DNA from: Bacteroides_D sp963543925
GTDB taxonomy: Bacteria > Bacteroidota > Bacteroidia > Bacteroidales > CAJPTX01
Direction: 5' to 3'
DNA length: 64,000 nucleotides
Assembly (NCBI GenBank): GCA_963543925.1
Contig: CAUUCP010000003.1
Span: 1-64,000 of the forward strand
This document shows, in pieces, positions 8,365 to 17,914 of this stretch. The position numbers and the translations under genes were made by a program. How positions within the stretch are numbered: position 1 is the first letter of the stretch; the number at the start of each line of letters is the position of its first letter. The notes beneath the pieces were generated by a model. The model searched no databases, was not told where the DNA came from, and worked only from the letters and a program-made list of their open reading frames with translations.

Positions 8365-10329
8365 CTATTTTTCCGCCTCTAATCGCTTGATGTAATCCTG
8401 ATCAACCCAGACGGTATACTGCTTCCGTAAGGCATCCAACCAACGCTTTTCTTCCTCCTCTTGAAAGAGACGTTGGAGATCTCCACGCGCCTCTTCGTAG
8501 GATTTTCGTGCCCCTTTCTTCGATTCAAGGACACGGAAAAAAGATGCGTTTTCCCCACGCCGCAAGACAAGACTACACTCTCCATCCCACCCGAGTGCAG
8601 TTGGCGATGGTTTTGCAGCTCGATAGTTCACGAAATAGGTAATCCCCGCCTCGTAATTAGAGGTTTTAACCTTAATACTATCCCTCTCCAGCTCCTTTGC
8701 TGATACCTTCACCTTTCCATCCTTTTTTGAACAGATACGTGCCCGTAAGGCATCTAATTTATCGGTAGCATTCGCGGTTGAGTATTCCTCTACCCGTAAG
8801 CGTTCTTGGAATGTCAACTCCTTTTTGTGTCGCTTGTAAAGGGATTTGAATGCCGCCTCCTGCGAGGGGTCGGTCTGCCAGAGTTTACGCTCACTTATAT
8901 CGAAGAGCAGCAAGCCATTGTAAAACTCGCGCAAGGCATAATCAAGTGTAGGATTCTCTCGTCGAATACGAGCTTCACATTGCCTAAAGGCTTCTTGTTC
9001 TAAAAGATGCTGCGCAGCTCGCAAGAGGGAAAGTTTCTGAAAGGTAAGCTTGTTTTCAAGCATGTAAGCATATAGCTCTCGCAAACGGAGCTCTTTTGCT
9101 CCGACTTTAGCAAATACAATAGCAAGCTTTGCGTCGGCTGGCGCGATGGTATCAGAAGCCCCTACCAAGGAGAGAACCGCCGCTTCGCTGTGCGTCGCCC
9201 CTGTACTGCGCAACATACTCGCGAGCAAAGCCCCCCGCCCTTCAAGCTCAATCCCTACACGCTGTAAACTGCGACGGATCTCCTCTCGCGACGCTTCGTA
9301 ACTGGGCAATGGGATATGTTCCAATCGCTGTATCAAATACCAACCATAAGGAGAACGGTATGGTTCGGAGAGGTCTCCATCCTTCTTCAATGCAAAGACC
9401 ACATCCACAAAATCGCTAGGATAACGCCCCAAGGTTACTAAGGGCAGCACACCATCTTTTTCAATCGATGCTTGATCCTGACTAAACGTTTTGACGAGGG
9501 TCGTAAAAGGCTCTCCTTGCTCGTAACGCTTTCGTATGAGCGCCAAGGTGTCAAGAATCTGTCTTTCCCTTTCAGGCGACTCCTTAGGAGTTGTTGTACG
9601 CATGATGTGCGCCACTTTCATTTTTCCACGTGCTGGGCGTCGCCCATTGACACGCAAGATATGATACCCATATGAAGTACGCACAGGCATGCTGAATGAA
9701 TCTACTGGTGTATTGTACGCCGCCAATTCGAATGGATGTACCATCATAAAAGCACCGAAATAGCCCAAATTTCCGCCATTCCTAGCCGCGGAGGGGTCGG
9801 CACTAATCGCACGTGCTAAGCTATCAAAATTCGCTCCGTGCAGGAGTTGTTTGCGCACAGCGAGCGCGCGATTATAGACAAGACTATCTTCGGTATCTGC
9901 ATGGACACTCAATAGGATGTGCGAGGCATCTACCTCCCATTGCATCCGCTCGTAGGCTGCACGGTAGAGACGCTCACGCTCCGTACTGTCAAGGAAATAG
10001 GGAGTCAACTGTAAGTCTCTATACTGCTGATACTCTGCTTGCAGCGATGGCTGTTTTTCCAATCCTTGCGCCTTGGCATCAAGAACCTTTAATCGGTAAT
10101 TGATATACATCTGCAAGAACCCCTCGACGGTCTCAGGTTTATTCTCGCTTGTATAGGAGAGGTGTCTTTTCCAGAGATAGAGGAATTCCCCTCGGGATAC
10201 AGAATCATTCCCCACTACCAACAGCGGGGTCTCGTGTGCCTGCACAGTTCCCAATCCGCTCAGAACAAGCGGTATGCAACACAAGAGACACTTACCTAAA
10301 AGAGCGAAGAGGGTCAATCGGATAGACAT
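8365..10329 (-). CDS. periplasmic peptidyl-prolyl isomerase with two parvulin domains
   Basis: A SurA/PpiD-like chaperone of 654 residues that should assist outer-membrane protein folding. A signal peptide spans about residues 1-32 (LTLFALLGKCLLCCIPLVLSG). An N-terminal helical chaperone region is followed by two PpiC/rotamase domains (first around WEVDASHILLSVHA to SYGYHILRV, second around MKVAHIMR to YGWYLIQR), then a long charged C-terminal region. I start at the ATG at 10329, 10 bp after the guaB stop, because it gives a clean signal peptide; the frame is open 54 codons further but only over guaB. It is likely cotranscribed with guaB. Confidence 0.88.
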   Translation of the reverse strand: MSIRLTLFALLGKCLLCCIPLVLSGLGTVQAHETPLLVVGNDSVSRGEFLYLWKRHLSYTSENKPETVEGFLQMYINYRLKVLDAKAQGLEKQPSLQAEYQQYRDLQLTPYFLDSTERERLYRAAYERMQWEVDASHILLSVHADTEDSLVYNRALAVRKQLLHGANFDSLARAISADPSAARNGGNLGYFGAFMMVHPFELAAYNTPVDSFSMPVRTSYGYHILRVNGRRPARGKMKVAHIMRTTTPKESPERERQILDTLALIRKRYEQGEPFTTLVKTFSQDQASIEKDGVLPLVTLGRYPSDFVDVVFALKKDGDLSEPYRSPYGWYLIQRLEHIPLPSYEASREEIRRSLQRVGIELEGRGALLASMLRSTGATHSEAAVLSLVGASDTIAPADAKLAIVFAKVGAKELRLRELYAYMLENKLTFQKLSLLRAAQHLLEQEAFRQCEARIRRENPTLDYALREFYNGLLLFDISERKLWQTDPSQEAAFKSLYKRHKKELTFQERLRVEEYSTANATDKLDALRARICSKKDGKVKVSAKELERDSIKVKTSNYEAGITYFVNYRAAKPSPTALGWDGECSLVLRRGENASFFRVLESKKGARKSYEEARGDLQRLFQEEEEKRWLDALRKQYTVWVDQDYIKRLEAEK

Positions 10330-10339
10330 ACACAAATCT

Positions 10340-11818
10340 TTAAATCTGATGTCGAGAATAATTTGGCGCCTCGCTCGTAATAGTGACGTCATGTGGATGA
10401 CTCTCCAAGATCCCCGCATTACTAATGCGCACGAACTTTGCTTTTCGCAAAGCTTCCAAATCTTCTGCACCACAATAGCCCATCCCAGCACGCAAGCCCC
10501 CGACGAGCTGATAGACTACCTCTTTGAGCGTTCCCACATATGGTACACGAGCAGCAATTCCTTCTGGGACGAGCTTTTTGATATCCTCTTCCACATCTTG
10601 GAAGTATCTATCTTTCGATCCCTGCTGCATAGCCTCGAGCGATCCCATGCCGCGGTACGATTTATATCGCCGTCCGTTGTAGAGGATCGTTTCCCCTGGT
10701 GACTCCTCTACCCCTGCAAACATAGAGCCCATCATCACGCTATGAGCACCTGCCGCAAGCGCCTTGACCAGATCTCCGGAGTAGCGAATCCCCCCATCTG
10801 CGATAAGTGTAACCTCCGTGCCCTTTAAGGCTTCGGCTACATTATGAATAGCATCAAGTTGCGGCACCCCGACTCCAGCAATCACTCGAGTAGTACAGAT
10901 CGACCCTGGTCCGATACCGACCTTCACCACATCGGCTCCCGCTTTAGCAAGCGTCAATGCCGCTTCTCCAGTAGCGACGTTGCCTACCACAATAACGAGA
11001 TCGGGGTAAGCCTTTCTCACCTCACGCAACTTTTCGATCACATACTTGGAATGACCGTGAGCAGTATCTATAACAATCACATCGACCTCTGCAGCCACAA
11101 GCGCAGCCACACGATCTAGCGTATCTTTTGTAACCCCCACTCCCGCAGCAACCAACAAGCGTCCCTTTTTATCTTTGCTCGCCAGTGGATTGATACTAAG
11201 CTTCACAATATCTCGATACGTTAACAAACCGAGGAGATGCCCCTCTTTGTCCACCACAGGGAGTTTCTCTATCTTCTTATTCTTCAGGATCTCAGCCGCC
11301 TCGCTAAGGTCAGTATTAGGTTTTGTCGTAACGAGCGGCATGGGCGTCATGACGTCCTTAATCTTAGTATCCAAATCTAATTGAAAACGGAGATCTCGGT
11401 TCGTTACAATCCCCAAAAGGAACTTATTCTGATCAACTACAGGAATCCCGCCGATGTGATAGTCGTGCATAATGTAGAGTGCGTCACGCACACACTGATC
11501 CGGGAAGATGGTCACGGGGTCATAAATCATCCCGCTTTCTGCACGCTTCACGTTACGCACCTGTCTTGCCTGCGCCTCGATCGACATATTCTTGTGTATG
11601 ACCCCCAATCCCCCCTCTCTCGCCATGCCGATAGCCATATCAGCCTCCGTCACGGTATCCATCGCAGCACTCAACAAGGGGAGCGAGAGACGGATATCCC
11701 TTGCAAATCGAGTAGAAAGATTCACTTCACGAGGGAGGACTTCCGAATAGGACGGTACCAAGAGCACATCGTCGAAAGTTATACCTTCACCAATAACGCG
11801 ATCGCTAAGAAATGACAT
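10340..11818 (-). CDS. guaB: inosine-5'-monophosphate dehydrogenase
   Basis: IMPDH oxidises IMP to XMP with NAD+, the committed step of GTP synthesis. The 492-residue protein has the N-terminal barrel strand FDDVLLVPSYSEVLP, a Bateman pair of CBS domains (about 95-210) and the catalytic loop VGIGPGSICTTRVIAGVG with its active-site cysteine. ADGGIRYSGDLVKALAAGA and the GSMFAG substrate loop follow. The length is normal. It has its own promoter box at 11842-11849 and is followed after 10 bp by the double-parvulin gene. Confidence 0.97.
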   Translation of the reverse strand: MSFLSDRVIGEGITFDDVLLVPSYSEVLPREVNLSTRFARDIRLSLPLLSAAMDTVTEADMAIGMAREGGLGVIHKNMSIEAQARQVRNVKRAESGMIYDPVTIFPDQCVRDALYIMHDYHIGGIPVVDQNKFLLGIVTNRDLRFQLDLDTKIKDVMTPMPLVTTKPNTDLSEAAEILKNKKIEKLPVVDKEGHLLGLLTYRDIVKLSINPLASKDKKGRLLVAAGVGVTKDTLDRVAALVAAEVDVIVIDTAHGHSKYVIEKLREVRKAYPDLVIVVGNVATGEAALTLAKAGADVVKVGIGPGSICTTRVIAGVGVPQLDAIHNVAEALKGTEVTLIADGGIRYSGDLVKALAAGAHSVMMGSMFAGVEESPGETILYNGRRYKSYRGMGSLEAMQQGSKDRYFQDVEEDIKKLVPEGIAARVPYVGTLKEVVYQLVGGLRAGMGYCGAEDLEALRKAKFVRISNAGILESHPHDVTITSEAPNYSRHQI

Positions 11819-11841
11819 AGGCTAATCCTTAATAATTTTGG

Positions 11842-11849
11842 CAAAGGTA
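11842..11849 (-). promoter_or_regulatory. guaB promoter -7 box
   Basis: Minus-strand TACCTTTG matches TAnnTTTG, 23 bp upstream of the guaB ATG. No clear -33 element. Confidence 0.5.
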
Positions 11850-11897
11850 GTACTATTCTACGACATAGGCAGCATCATTTGAGACAAAACCTTCCCT

Positions 11898-12917
11898 CTA
11901 AGCTAGAGCAGCTTCCACCTCTCCATTTTCGAGGAGCTCCAACAGCCCCGTCATATCGTCTGGCATCGGCGCATCAAGATGGAGTGGTATCCCCGTACGA
12001 GGATGTAGGAGGTCGATGGCTCTCGCATGCAAGGCTTGTCGTGGACACTGAGCAAATGCACGCTGCATAATAGCGTGATATGCTGGTTTTTCCACCCCTC
12101 GTAACACCCGATCGCCTCCATAGCGCGCATCGTTGAAAAGTGGATGTTTGAGATACTGCATATGCACCCGAATCTGATGCATCCGTCCCGTTTCCAAAGA
12201 GCACTCAATCCACGAAAATACGGTATAATCCTCTAGCACCTTCCAATGGGTAATAGCCTCTTTTCCGACTTCTGGATCTAGAAAGACCTTCATACGCTGC
12301 CGATCCGCAGGGTCTCGTGCGAGATTGGTTCTTACCGTCCCCTGCTTTTCTGCGAAACGTCCCCACACGAGCGCTACATAGGTGCGATGTGCCGTGTGGT
12401 GAAGGAATTGCGTTCCCAGCGCCGACATCGCGGCTTCATTTTTACCAACAACGAGCAAGCCCGAGGTGTCCTTGTCGATGCGGTGTGCGAGTCCTGGTCG
12501 CATCCCTCCTTGTTGAAAAAGAGGTTCATCTCGCAAATAATAGAGCAATGCATTGACCAGCGTTTCCGAAAAATGCCCATGACCAGGATGAACGACCATC
12601 CCAGCAGGTTTGTTGATTACGAGGAGGTCTTCATCCTCATAAACGACCTCAATAGGTATATCCTCAGGGAGCACCTCAAATTCACGAGGTTCTTCTCGTT
12701 GAAATATCTGAATGCGCTCCCCAGGTCTTACTAAATAAGAGGCTTTCACAGGTTTAGCAGAGATCCAGACCAATCCCTCGCTAATCTTCTGTTGTAAAAA
12801 CGAGCGAGAGACATTTTCCAACCTTGTTACTAGAAAACGATCGAGACGCAGTGGCGTCTGCCCTGGATCTACAACGATCTCAGAGTAAAGATAAAGCTCG
12901 GTGACGTCTTGTGACAT
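11898..12917 (-). CDS. rluD: RluD-type ribosomal large subunit pseudouridine synthase
   Basis: An RluA-family enzyme of 339 residues that isomerises uridines in 23S rRNA (helix 69 for true RluD). An N-terminal S4 RNA-binding domain (about 15-75, LRLDRFLVTRLENVSRSFLQ) precedes the catalytic domain with the RluA active-site motif HRIDKDTSGLLVV containing the nucleophilic Asp. VVHPGHGHFSETLVNAL and GRMHQIRVHMQYLKHP are also typical. I call RluD from overall similarity; RluC or a generic RluA member cannot be excluded. It stands between guaB and yedF, both minus strand. Confidence 0.92.
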   Translation of the reverse strand: MSQDVTELYLYSEIVVDPGQTPLRLDRFLVTRLENVSRSFLQQKISEGLVWISAKPVKASYLVRPGERIQIFQREEPREFEVLPEDIPIEVVYEDEDLLVINKPAGMVVHPGHGHFSETLVNALLYYLRDEPLFQQGGMRPGLAHRIDKDTSGLLVVGKNEAAMSALGTQFLHHTAHRTYVALVWGRFAEKQGTVRTNLARDPADRQRMKVFLDPEVGKEAITHWKVLEDYTVFSWIECSLETGRMHQIRVHMQYLKHPLFNDARYGGDRVLRGVEKPAYHAIMQRAFAQCPRQALHARAIDLLHPRTGIPLHLDAPMPDDMTGLLELLENGEVEAALA

Positions 12918-13001
12918 CTCGCATTACGACAGTATAAAAAGACTCACCCTCCGCAAAATTGCAGCAATGTTGATTTTCGACCACCACGGTAGGCTGCATC
13001 A

Positions 13002-13625
13002 CTACAACCTCACGACTTTATGAGCCTTGGCTAACCGTCCTGATATCACCTGCATGTTTGAGATTTTTCCCACAGCCACCTGCTCACGTACCTTGTAAAA
13101 ATCGACACACGTTCCGCAGATAATCAATTCAACCCCTTTCTCTTCCAGCGCCTTAAGTGTTTCAAGGACACCTGCTTCTTTTAAGCAAAGCTTTACTCCC
13201 GCATTCAAGAAAAGAATCGTTTCTGGAAGAGGCGTCCACTCGACAAGAGTACTCAAAAATCCCTTCATAAGTATTCCCCCGAGGGTATCATCCCCAGTAC
13301 CCAAAACATTTGTAGCACATAGAAGGAGCGCGCCCTCAGCTCGCTCAGTATTTCCCGTAGAGGGACAAGTTTTTGGGTCTTGAGAGGTTATAAGGAGTTC
13401 GGGCGCGAGTTCTGGATTACGGAAAGTGATGCTAAAGAGTCCATCTTCCTCCTTTAGCTCAACCTCGCAGTCAAACCCTGCTAGAAGAGTCTTCACATTA
13501 GCATAGGATGTTTTGTTATCAAGAAGTACTCTGATTTCCGTTCCAGCGACGTTATCCCTCATCGCCTTGCGTGTAGCGATGATGGGTTGTGGACAAAACA
13601 TTCCTCGGCAATCTACCTCTACCAT
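13002..13625 (-). CDS. yedF: YedF-like sulfurtransferase/selenium-metabolism protein
   Basis: A two-domain protein of 207 residues. Residues 1-75 form a TusA/SirA domain with the CPxP motif (CRGMFCPQPIIATRKAM), whose cysteine normally carries persulfide sulfur. Residues 95-207 form a DsrE-like domain (LLLCATNVLGTGDDTLG; LIICGTCVDFY). This fusion matches the family annotated YedF in selenium or sulfur metabolism, though its reaction is not established. It overlaps the pyrD stop by 7 bp, so the two are cotranscribed and probably coupled. No selD or selenocysteine gene is in the window, so the selenium link rests only on family name. Confidence 0.9.
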   Translation of the reverse strand: MVEVDCRGMFCPQPIIATRKAMRDNVAGTEIRVLLDNKTSYANVKTLLAGFDCEVELKEEDGLFSITFRNPELAPELLITSQDPKTCPSTGNTERAEGALLLCATNVLGTGDDTLGGILMKGFLSTLVEWTPLPETILFLNAGVKLCLKEAGVLETLKALEEKGVELIICGTCVDFYKVREQVAVGKISNMQVISGRLAKAHKVVRL

Positions 13626-14683
13626 TGTGGTATCTCCTCTTGATGTAGCTTTAAGTAATGATTGATACGGCGTACTAGCCGTGGTCCTTCATAGATCATG
13701 CCTGTATAGACCTCTATCAACGAAGCGCCTGCTTGTAACATAGCAAGGGCTTGTTCTGGAGAGAAAATACCTCCCACACCGATGATTGGTACTCCTGCGC
13801 CAGCTGCCTCCCGTACGCTTCGCACAGCGCGCAGCGCAGCCTCATGTAGCGGGCGTCCACTGAGCCCTCCACGCCCGATTTCCTCAATTCGTGCCGCGGG
13901 GGTATTCAATCCGCTTCTTTGTGTAGTGGTATTACTTACTACGAATCCGTCAATCCCGCGTTCCAATGCCGTAGTCACAGTATATTGGAGTTGTTCTGGC
14001 GTAGAGTCAGGACCTAACTTCAAAAGAATCGGCTTCCTTTGGTGATATTGCGCTCTTGCATTGACCAATGCATCAATGATGGGCGTAAGGGTTTCTTCTC
14101 CTTGCAGCGCACACAAGTCCTTGACATTAGGACAACTCACATTCACCACAAAGAGATCGACATAAGGGTAGAGCTCCTGTAAGCCCGCTTCGTAGTCTAG
14201 ATAGGCTTTTTCGTTGGAGGTCGTAGAATTTTTACCAATATTCCCCACCACGGGGATCATACGCTTCTGTGCGAGTTTCTTACGCTGCATGGCACGTGCC
14301 ACATGCCTGACCCCCTTGCTATTAAACCCCATACGATTGATAATCGCCTTGTCTACAGGCAGTCGAAAAAGACGAGGTTTGGGATTACCAGCCTGCGGCT
14401 CTGGGGTCACGGTACCCACTTCAGTAAAAGCAAAACCGAGCGCAGCGAGACGATCACAGAGCATAGCATTTTTATCAAACCCCGCAGCCATCCCCACGCG
14501 TCCTCTAAAAGTAAGCCCTAGGAAATTACATGGGCAGTCATCCTTCTTTGTGTAAAAGATGCTCTTAACCCAAGCACGGATCGGTTTCCACGCAAGCCAT
14601 ACGTAGAGCATCTTCAACGAGAACTCGTGGATACGTTCCGGATCGCACCGAAACAAGAAGGGACGTAGTAACTCTCTATACAT
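13619..14683 (-). CDS. pyrD: class 2 (quinone) dihydroorotate dehydrogenase
   Basis: PyrD oxidises dihydroorotate to orotate in pyrimidine synthesis, passing electrons through FMN to the quinone pool at the inner membrane. The 354-residue protein has the N-terminal helical membrane-associating extension of class 2 enzymes, GMAAGFDKNA, EVGTVTPEPQAGNPKPR, NRMGFNS, the active-site loop VNVSCPN and a C-terminal FMN-phosphate site (GVGGI). Its ATG shares one base with the upstream glycosyltransferase stop (TAATG), and its 3' end overlaps yedF, so three genes are tightly packed. Confidence 0.96.
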   Translation of the reverse strand: MYRELLRPFLFRCDPERIHEFSLKMLYVWLAWKPIRAWVKSIFYTKKDDCPCNFLGLTFRGRVGMAAGFDKNAMLCDRLAALGFAFTEVGTVTPEPQAGNPKPRLFRLPVDKAIINRMGFNSKGVRHVARAMQRKKLAQKRMIPVVGNIGKNSTTSNEKAYLDYEAGLQELYPYVDLFVVNVSCPNVKDLCALQGEETLTPIIDALVNARAQYHQRKPILLKLGPDSTPEQLQYTVTTALERGIDGFVVSNTTTQRSGLNTPAARIEEIGRGGLSGRPLHEAALRAVRSVREAAGAGVPIIGVGGIFSPEQALAMLQAGASLIEVYTGMIYEGPRLVRRINHYLKLHQEEIPQW

Positions 14684-15696
14684 TAGGACATAGAATCCTG
14701 TTCCGTATTACGATCGAGCGTTTCGGCGATATTGTAACGATTGGCTCGGTACGGTGTAGCACGCACAATCAGTTCACCAATAAAGCCTGCCAAAAAGAGC
14801 TGTGCACCCAACAAGACCATAGCCAATGCTATGTAAAAGAGAGGTTTGTCGACGATTTGTCGGTACCCCGAGTGATGTACGATGGCCAGAATTTTTTGCA
14901 CAATCAGTACAATCACTATCGCCCCTCCCCCTAAGAAGGTGAGCGTTCCGAGGATACCAAATAGGTGCATGGGGCGTTTCCCAAATCGAGCAATGAAGGA
15001 TAGGGTCAGGAGGTCTAGTGCGCCATTGACAAAACGAGAGTAACCGAACTTCGTTGTTCCATACTTACGTTCGTAGTGGGTAACGACCTTTTCACCAATA
15101 TGTCGAAACCCCGCATTGTATGCCAAGGCTGGTATATAGCGATGCATGTCTCCGTAGAGCTCAATACTCTTGACCACAGGCAGTCGATACGCCTTAATCC
15201 CACAATTGAAGTCATGGAGCTTGACTCCCGTCACACGGCGCGCCGTGGCGTTGAAGAACTTGCTAGGTATGTTTTTGGAAAGTACAGGGTCGTGACGTTT
15301 TTTCTTCCATCCGGAGACGAGATCATATCCCTCGTCGACAATCATTTTCCAGAGTTCTGGGAGCTCATCTGGCGAATCTTGCAAGTCGGCATCCATAGTA
15401 AATACGACTTTTCCACGCGCTTGAAAGAAGCCTACGGAGAGCGCTGCTGACTTTCCATAATTTCGTTGAAAACGGAAGGCTCTCACATGCAGATGTGGTG
15501 GTTCTTGTGTTCGGATGACAGCCCAAGAGTCATCCTTACTCCCATCGTCTATCAAAATCAGTTCAGCCCCCCATCGCTGCTCTGCGACCACCCGATCTAT
15601 CCATGCGATAAGCTCGGGCAAGGACTCCGCCTCATTATAGAGTGGCACAATGATGGTGACATCTAGCGCGCCACCATTGAGGATATTTTTTTCCAT
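14683..15696 (-). CDS. DPM1/GtrB-like family 2 glycosyltransferase with two membrane segments
   Basis: A 337-residue GT2 enzyme of the polyprenyl-phosphate glycosyltransferase type. The N-terminal catalytic domain has VTIIVPLYNEAESLPEL, LIDDGSKDDSW and the DxD motif MDADLQDSPDELP. The C-terminal 90 residues have two membrane segments (about 235-262 and 275-300), as in GtrB/ArnC-like enzymes that load a sugar onto undecaprenyl phosphate at the inner membrane. The specific sugar is unknown. It lies between the DUF4199 and pyrD genes with almost no spacing, suggesting one operon from the promoter at 16266. Confidence 0.88.
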   Translation of the reverse strand: MEKNILNGGALDVTIIVPLYNEAESLPELIAWIDRVVAEQRWGAELILIDDGSKDDSWAVIRTQEPPHLHVRAFRFQRNYGKSAALSVGFFQARGKVVFTMDADLQDSPDELPELWKMIVDEGYDLVSGWKKKRHDPVLSKNIPSKFFNATARRVTGVKLHDFNCGIKAYRLPVVKSIELYGDMHRYIPALAYNAGFRHIGEKVVTHYERKYGTTKFGYSRFVNGALDLLTLSFIARFGKRPMHLFGILGTLTFLGGGAIVIVLIVQKILAIVHHSGYRQIVDKPLFYIALAMVLLGAQLFLAGFIGELIVRATPYRANRYNIAETLDRNTEQDSMS

Positions 15697-15701
15697 AGGG
15701 G

Positions 15702-16244
15702 TTATTTCACCTTCTTCTGTACAAATGCGGCCATGATAAGGGATGCAATGAGCGAAGTCAGGAATGTGCCCCCCATCGATGTGAAAAGCAAGACCCCCTT
15801 GGAATACAAGAACTTCGTATATTTCATACTCTGTTCTATGACGTCTTCGTTCATCCCCATTTGGTTATAGGTGTCAATGACCTTTTGCTGCAATTCTTGG
15901 GGATAAGACGGTTTGAAGATATAAAGGATCAAGAGAAAGGGTACGGCTACAATAATCGTAGCAAAGAGCCCTTGGAAAGCTCCGAACTTAAACGTTTGAC
16001 CATAAGATAATGGGGCGTCGGGGAGTGTATCTCGATAGGTCTTTGCACCGAGATAGAGGAGATAAGTGGTAAGTCCGAACTCCAGAAAAGAGAAGAATCC
16101 CCCCATGGGGGCAACAATCTTCTGGAAATAGATCTGCAAGACCAAGGTAAAGCTCAGAAAGAGTCCTAGATAGAGCCCCCAACGACTGGCGAACGGGGTC
16201 ATGGATGGTCGCTGCTTTGTGCTATCTAACTGATTGTAGTCCAT
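15702..16244 (-). CDS. DUF4199 family integral membrane protein
   Basis: A 180-residue protein with four predicted membrane helices: about 22-40, 48-64, 80-105 and 145-170. It has the spacing of the DUF4199 family, which in Bacteroidetes usually sits directly upstream of a family 2 glycosyltransferase, as here (5 bp gap). The function is unknown; the conserved pairing suggests it partners the glycosyltransferase, for example in lipid-linked sugar handling, but that is inference. It heads the DUF4199 - glycosyltransferase - pyrD - yedF operon. Confidence 0.87.
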   Translation of the reverse strand: MDYNQLDSTKQRPSMTPFASRWGLYLGLFLSFTLVLQIYFQKIVAPMGGFFSFLEFGLTTYLLYLGAKTYRDTLPDAPLSYGQTFKFGAFQGLFATIIVAVPFLLILYIFKPSYPQELQQKVIDTYNQMGMNEDVIEQSMKYTKFLYSKGVLLFTSMGGTFLTSLIASLIMAAFVQKKVK

Positions 16245-16265
16245 ACCGTGCTCAATTTACTTACA

Positions 16266-16273
16266 CAAAGGTA
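16266..16273 (-). promoter_or_regulatory. promoter -7 box of the DUF4199-pyrD-yedF operon
   Basis: Minus-strand TACCTTTG (TAnnTTTG) 21 bp before the DUF4199 ATG. The -33 element is not clear. Confidence 0.5.
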
Positions 16274-16345
16274 ACCATTTTGACTGGTTTTCATGCCGCA
16301 TATTTCAAACAGCACGAGTGGTGCTAACCTCTCTGTTCCATAATT

Positions 16346-16383
16346 AACGGGGAGTACTACCCCATAAGGCAATACTCCCCGTT
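16346..16383 (-). terminator. terminator-like hairpin after susD
   Basis: A perfect 11-bp inverted repeat (AACGGGGAGTA and TACTCCCCGTT, 16-nt loop) lies 22 bp beyond the susD stop on its strand, followed by an AT-rich stretch without a long T run. It probably ends the SusC/SusD transcript. Confidence 0.7.
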
Positions 16384-16405
16384 CTGAATAGTCTACTGGA
16401 GGGGG

Positions 16406-17899
16406 CTACCACCCAGGATTTTGCTCGAGGGACGGATTACAGATGATATCATGATGTGGGATCGGCCATACGAACTTGGGGTCTGTATTCAGACGATTGA
16501 GCTCGATGTAGGATTCCCTGGGTGAAACATTCAAAAACATCTCATCTTGTGGAGTATGGCGTCGACAAGACATTCCCCAACGACGCAAGTCAAACAAACG
16601 CACACCTTCGAAAGCAAACTCTCTCGTCCGCTCGTTAGCGATTTCTTCCATGAGTGGGGCTCCAGTCACGGTAGCCTCAAGTGGTGTAAGACCGCGTGCA
16701 GCACGGAGGGTATTGACCTTATCTCGCGCCCCATTGTTATCCCCCGAACGATAAAGCGCCTCCGCCCAGATGAGGTAGATCTCAGGCAAACGGAATGGTT
16801 TTGGTAGGTGACGATAATACTGTGCACTGCCTCCCTTATCGAAAATCGGATTGCCGGGATACTTACTTATCGCCCATGCCTTCTGCGGATAGGTCGTATT
16901 GTTGATGTCCAAAATCTCCTCGTAGGTAAAATAGACACCTTTTCTCCAATCGGAAGCATCGTAGAGGTCAACCACCCACTGCGATGGTAACCAATCAGGC
17001 TTTAGCTTATTACCATTTTCCTTCATGCGCTTACATAGAGAAATCATGGACTGTGTTAATTCGAGCGGATAGCTTCCCGGCAAAAGCATCAAGTTTTCGT
17101 TCGAGGGACGATCCTCGTGCCAATATTTTTCCAAGGCTACGGCACTTGTCATAAAACTATAGCCGCTATTGGCAATTTCATAGCATGCCTCTTGTGCTTC
17201 TTCCCATTCCCCCATGGTGAGCGCCACACGTGCTTTCAATGCCAATACGATATCTCTTGTGACCTCCGAGGAATTGGGACGTCCCGTTTTTTTACGCAAA
17301 AGCTTCTCTGCCATATTTAGATCTTGCACGATGTGTTCGAAGATCTCCTTCTGTGTAGCTCGCACGGGCTTGTCTTTAAGATCTAGCTGTCCCACCCACG
17401 GTACACACGGTTCTTCGGGATGATAAGTACGTGACCACCGCAGCGCAAGTTCATGATAGCAATACGCACGGAAGAAATGCGCAGCCCCCTGAACTATCTT
17501 CACCGTATCGGCGACCCCGGGACGTTCTGGGTTATAAGACGCAACTTTATCTAGGAAGAAGTTGACATTGCGAATGGTGGCATAGTACGAGAGGTAGACG
17601 GTACCGACGGATTGGTTAGAGGAGTTGAACTCATCCCAATTGTGTGTATGCTGGTTTGTTTGCGTCTTGGTCGCATTGAGCATATCGGCTTGGTAATCTT
17701 GGAGTAGCGAAAAATTTCCGTACTGTACCGTTCGGAAATAAGAATAGAAACCATAATACCATGCCATGAGGTCGTCCTTATTTTGAAGAGACTGCCCACG
17801 CACAATGGCTTGAGGTGGCACAAGCTCCTTCGTACATGAAAAGAAGGAGAGGGCGACCCACAGGAGTAGGATAGGGAGCGCTATATATCGTTTCATCAT
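16406..17899 (-). CDS. SusD/RagB family nutrient-uptake outer membrane lipoprotein
   Basis: A surface lipoprotein of 497 residues that should form the lid on its SusC partner and capture a glycan or peptide ligand. The signal peptide ends in a lipobox (LSFFSC, Cys about residue 22). The helical SusD fold is indicated by FFRAYCYHELALRW in the TPR-like core. The family C-terminus is FAFEGVRLFDLRRWGMSCRR, then PIPHHDIICNPSLEQNPGW. The start is ATGATG; either codon is possible. It follows susC by 15 bp and is followed by a strong hairpin. There is no glycoside hydrolase or protease gene next to the pair to indicate its substrate. Confidence 0.93.
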   Translation of the reverse strand: MMKRYIALPILLLWVALSFFSCTKELVPPQAIVRGQSLQNKDDLMAWYYGFYSYFRTVQYGNFSLLQDYQADMLNATKTQTNQHTHNWDEFNSSNQSVGTVYLSYYATIRNVNFFLDKVASYNPERPGVADTVKIVQGAAHFFRAYCYHELALRWSRTYHPEEPCVPWVGQLDLKDKPVRATQKEIFEHIVQDLNMAEKLLRKKTGRPNSSEVTRDIVLALKARVALTMGEWEEAQEACYEIANSGYSFMTSAVALEKYWHEDRPSNENLMLLPGSYPLELTQSMISLCKRMKENGNKLKPDWLPSQWVVDLYDASDWRKGVYFTYEEILDINNTTYPQKAWAISKYPGNPIFDKGGSAQYYRHLPKPFRLPEIYLIWAEALYRSGDNNGARDKVNTLRAARGLTPLEATVTGAPLMEEIANERTREFAFEGVRLFDLRRWGMSCRRHTPQDEMFLNVSPRESYIELNRLNTDPKFVWPIPHHDIICNPSLEQNPGW

Positions 17900-17914
17900 T
17901 CAATCCTTTCAATA

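Noticed and set aside
8134..8382. 82-codon plus-strand frame after the acidic protein gene
   Set aside because: No signal, domain or promoter, and it overlaps the end of the parvulin gene on the other strand.
10330..10491. 54-codon upstream extension of the double-parvulin gene
   Set aside because: It would overlap guaB and bury the signal peptide; the ATG at 10329 gives a normal exported protein.
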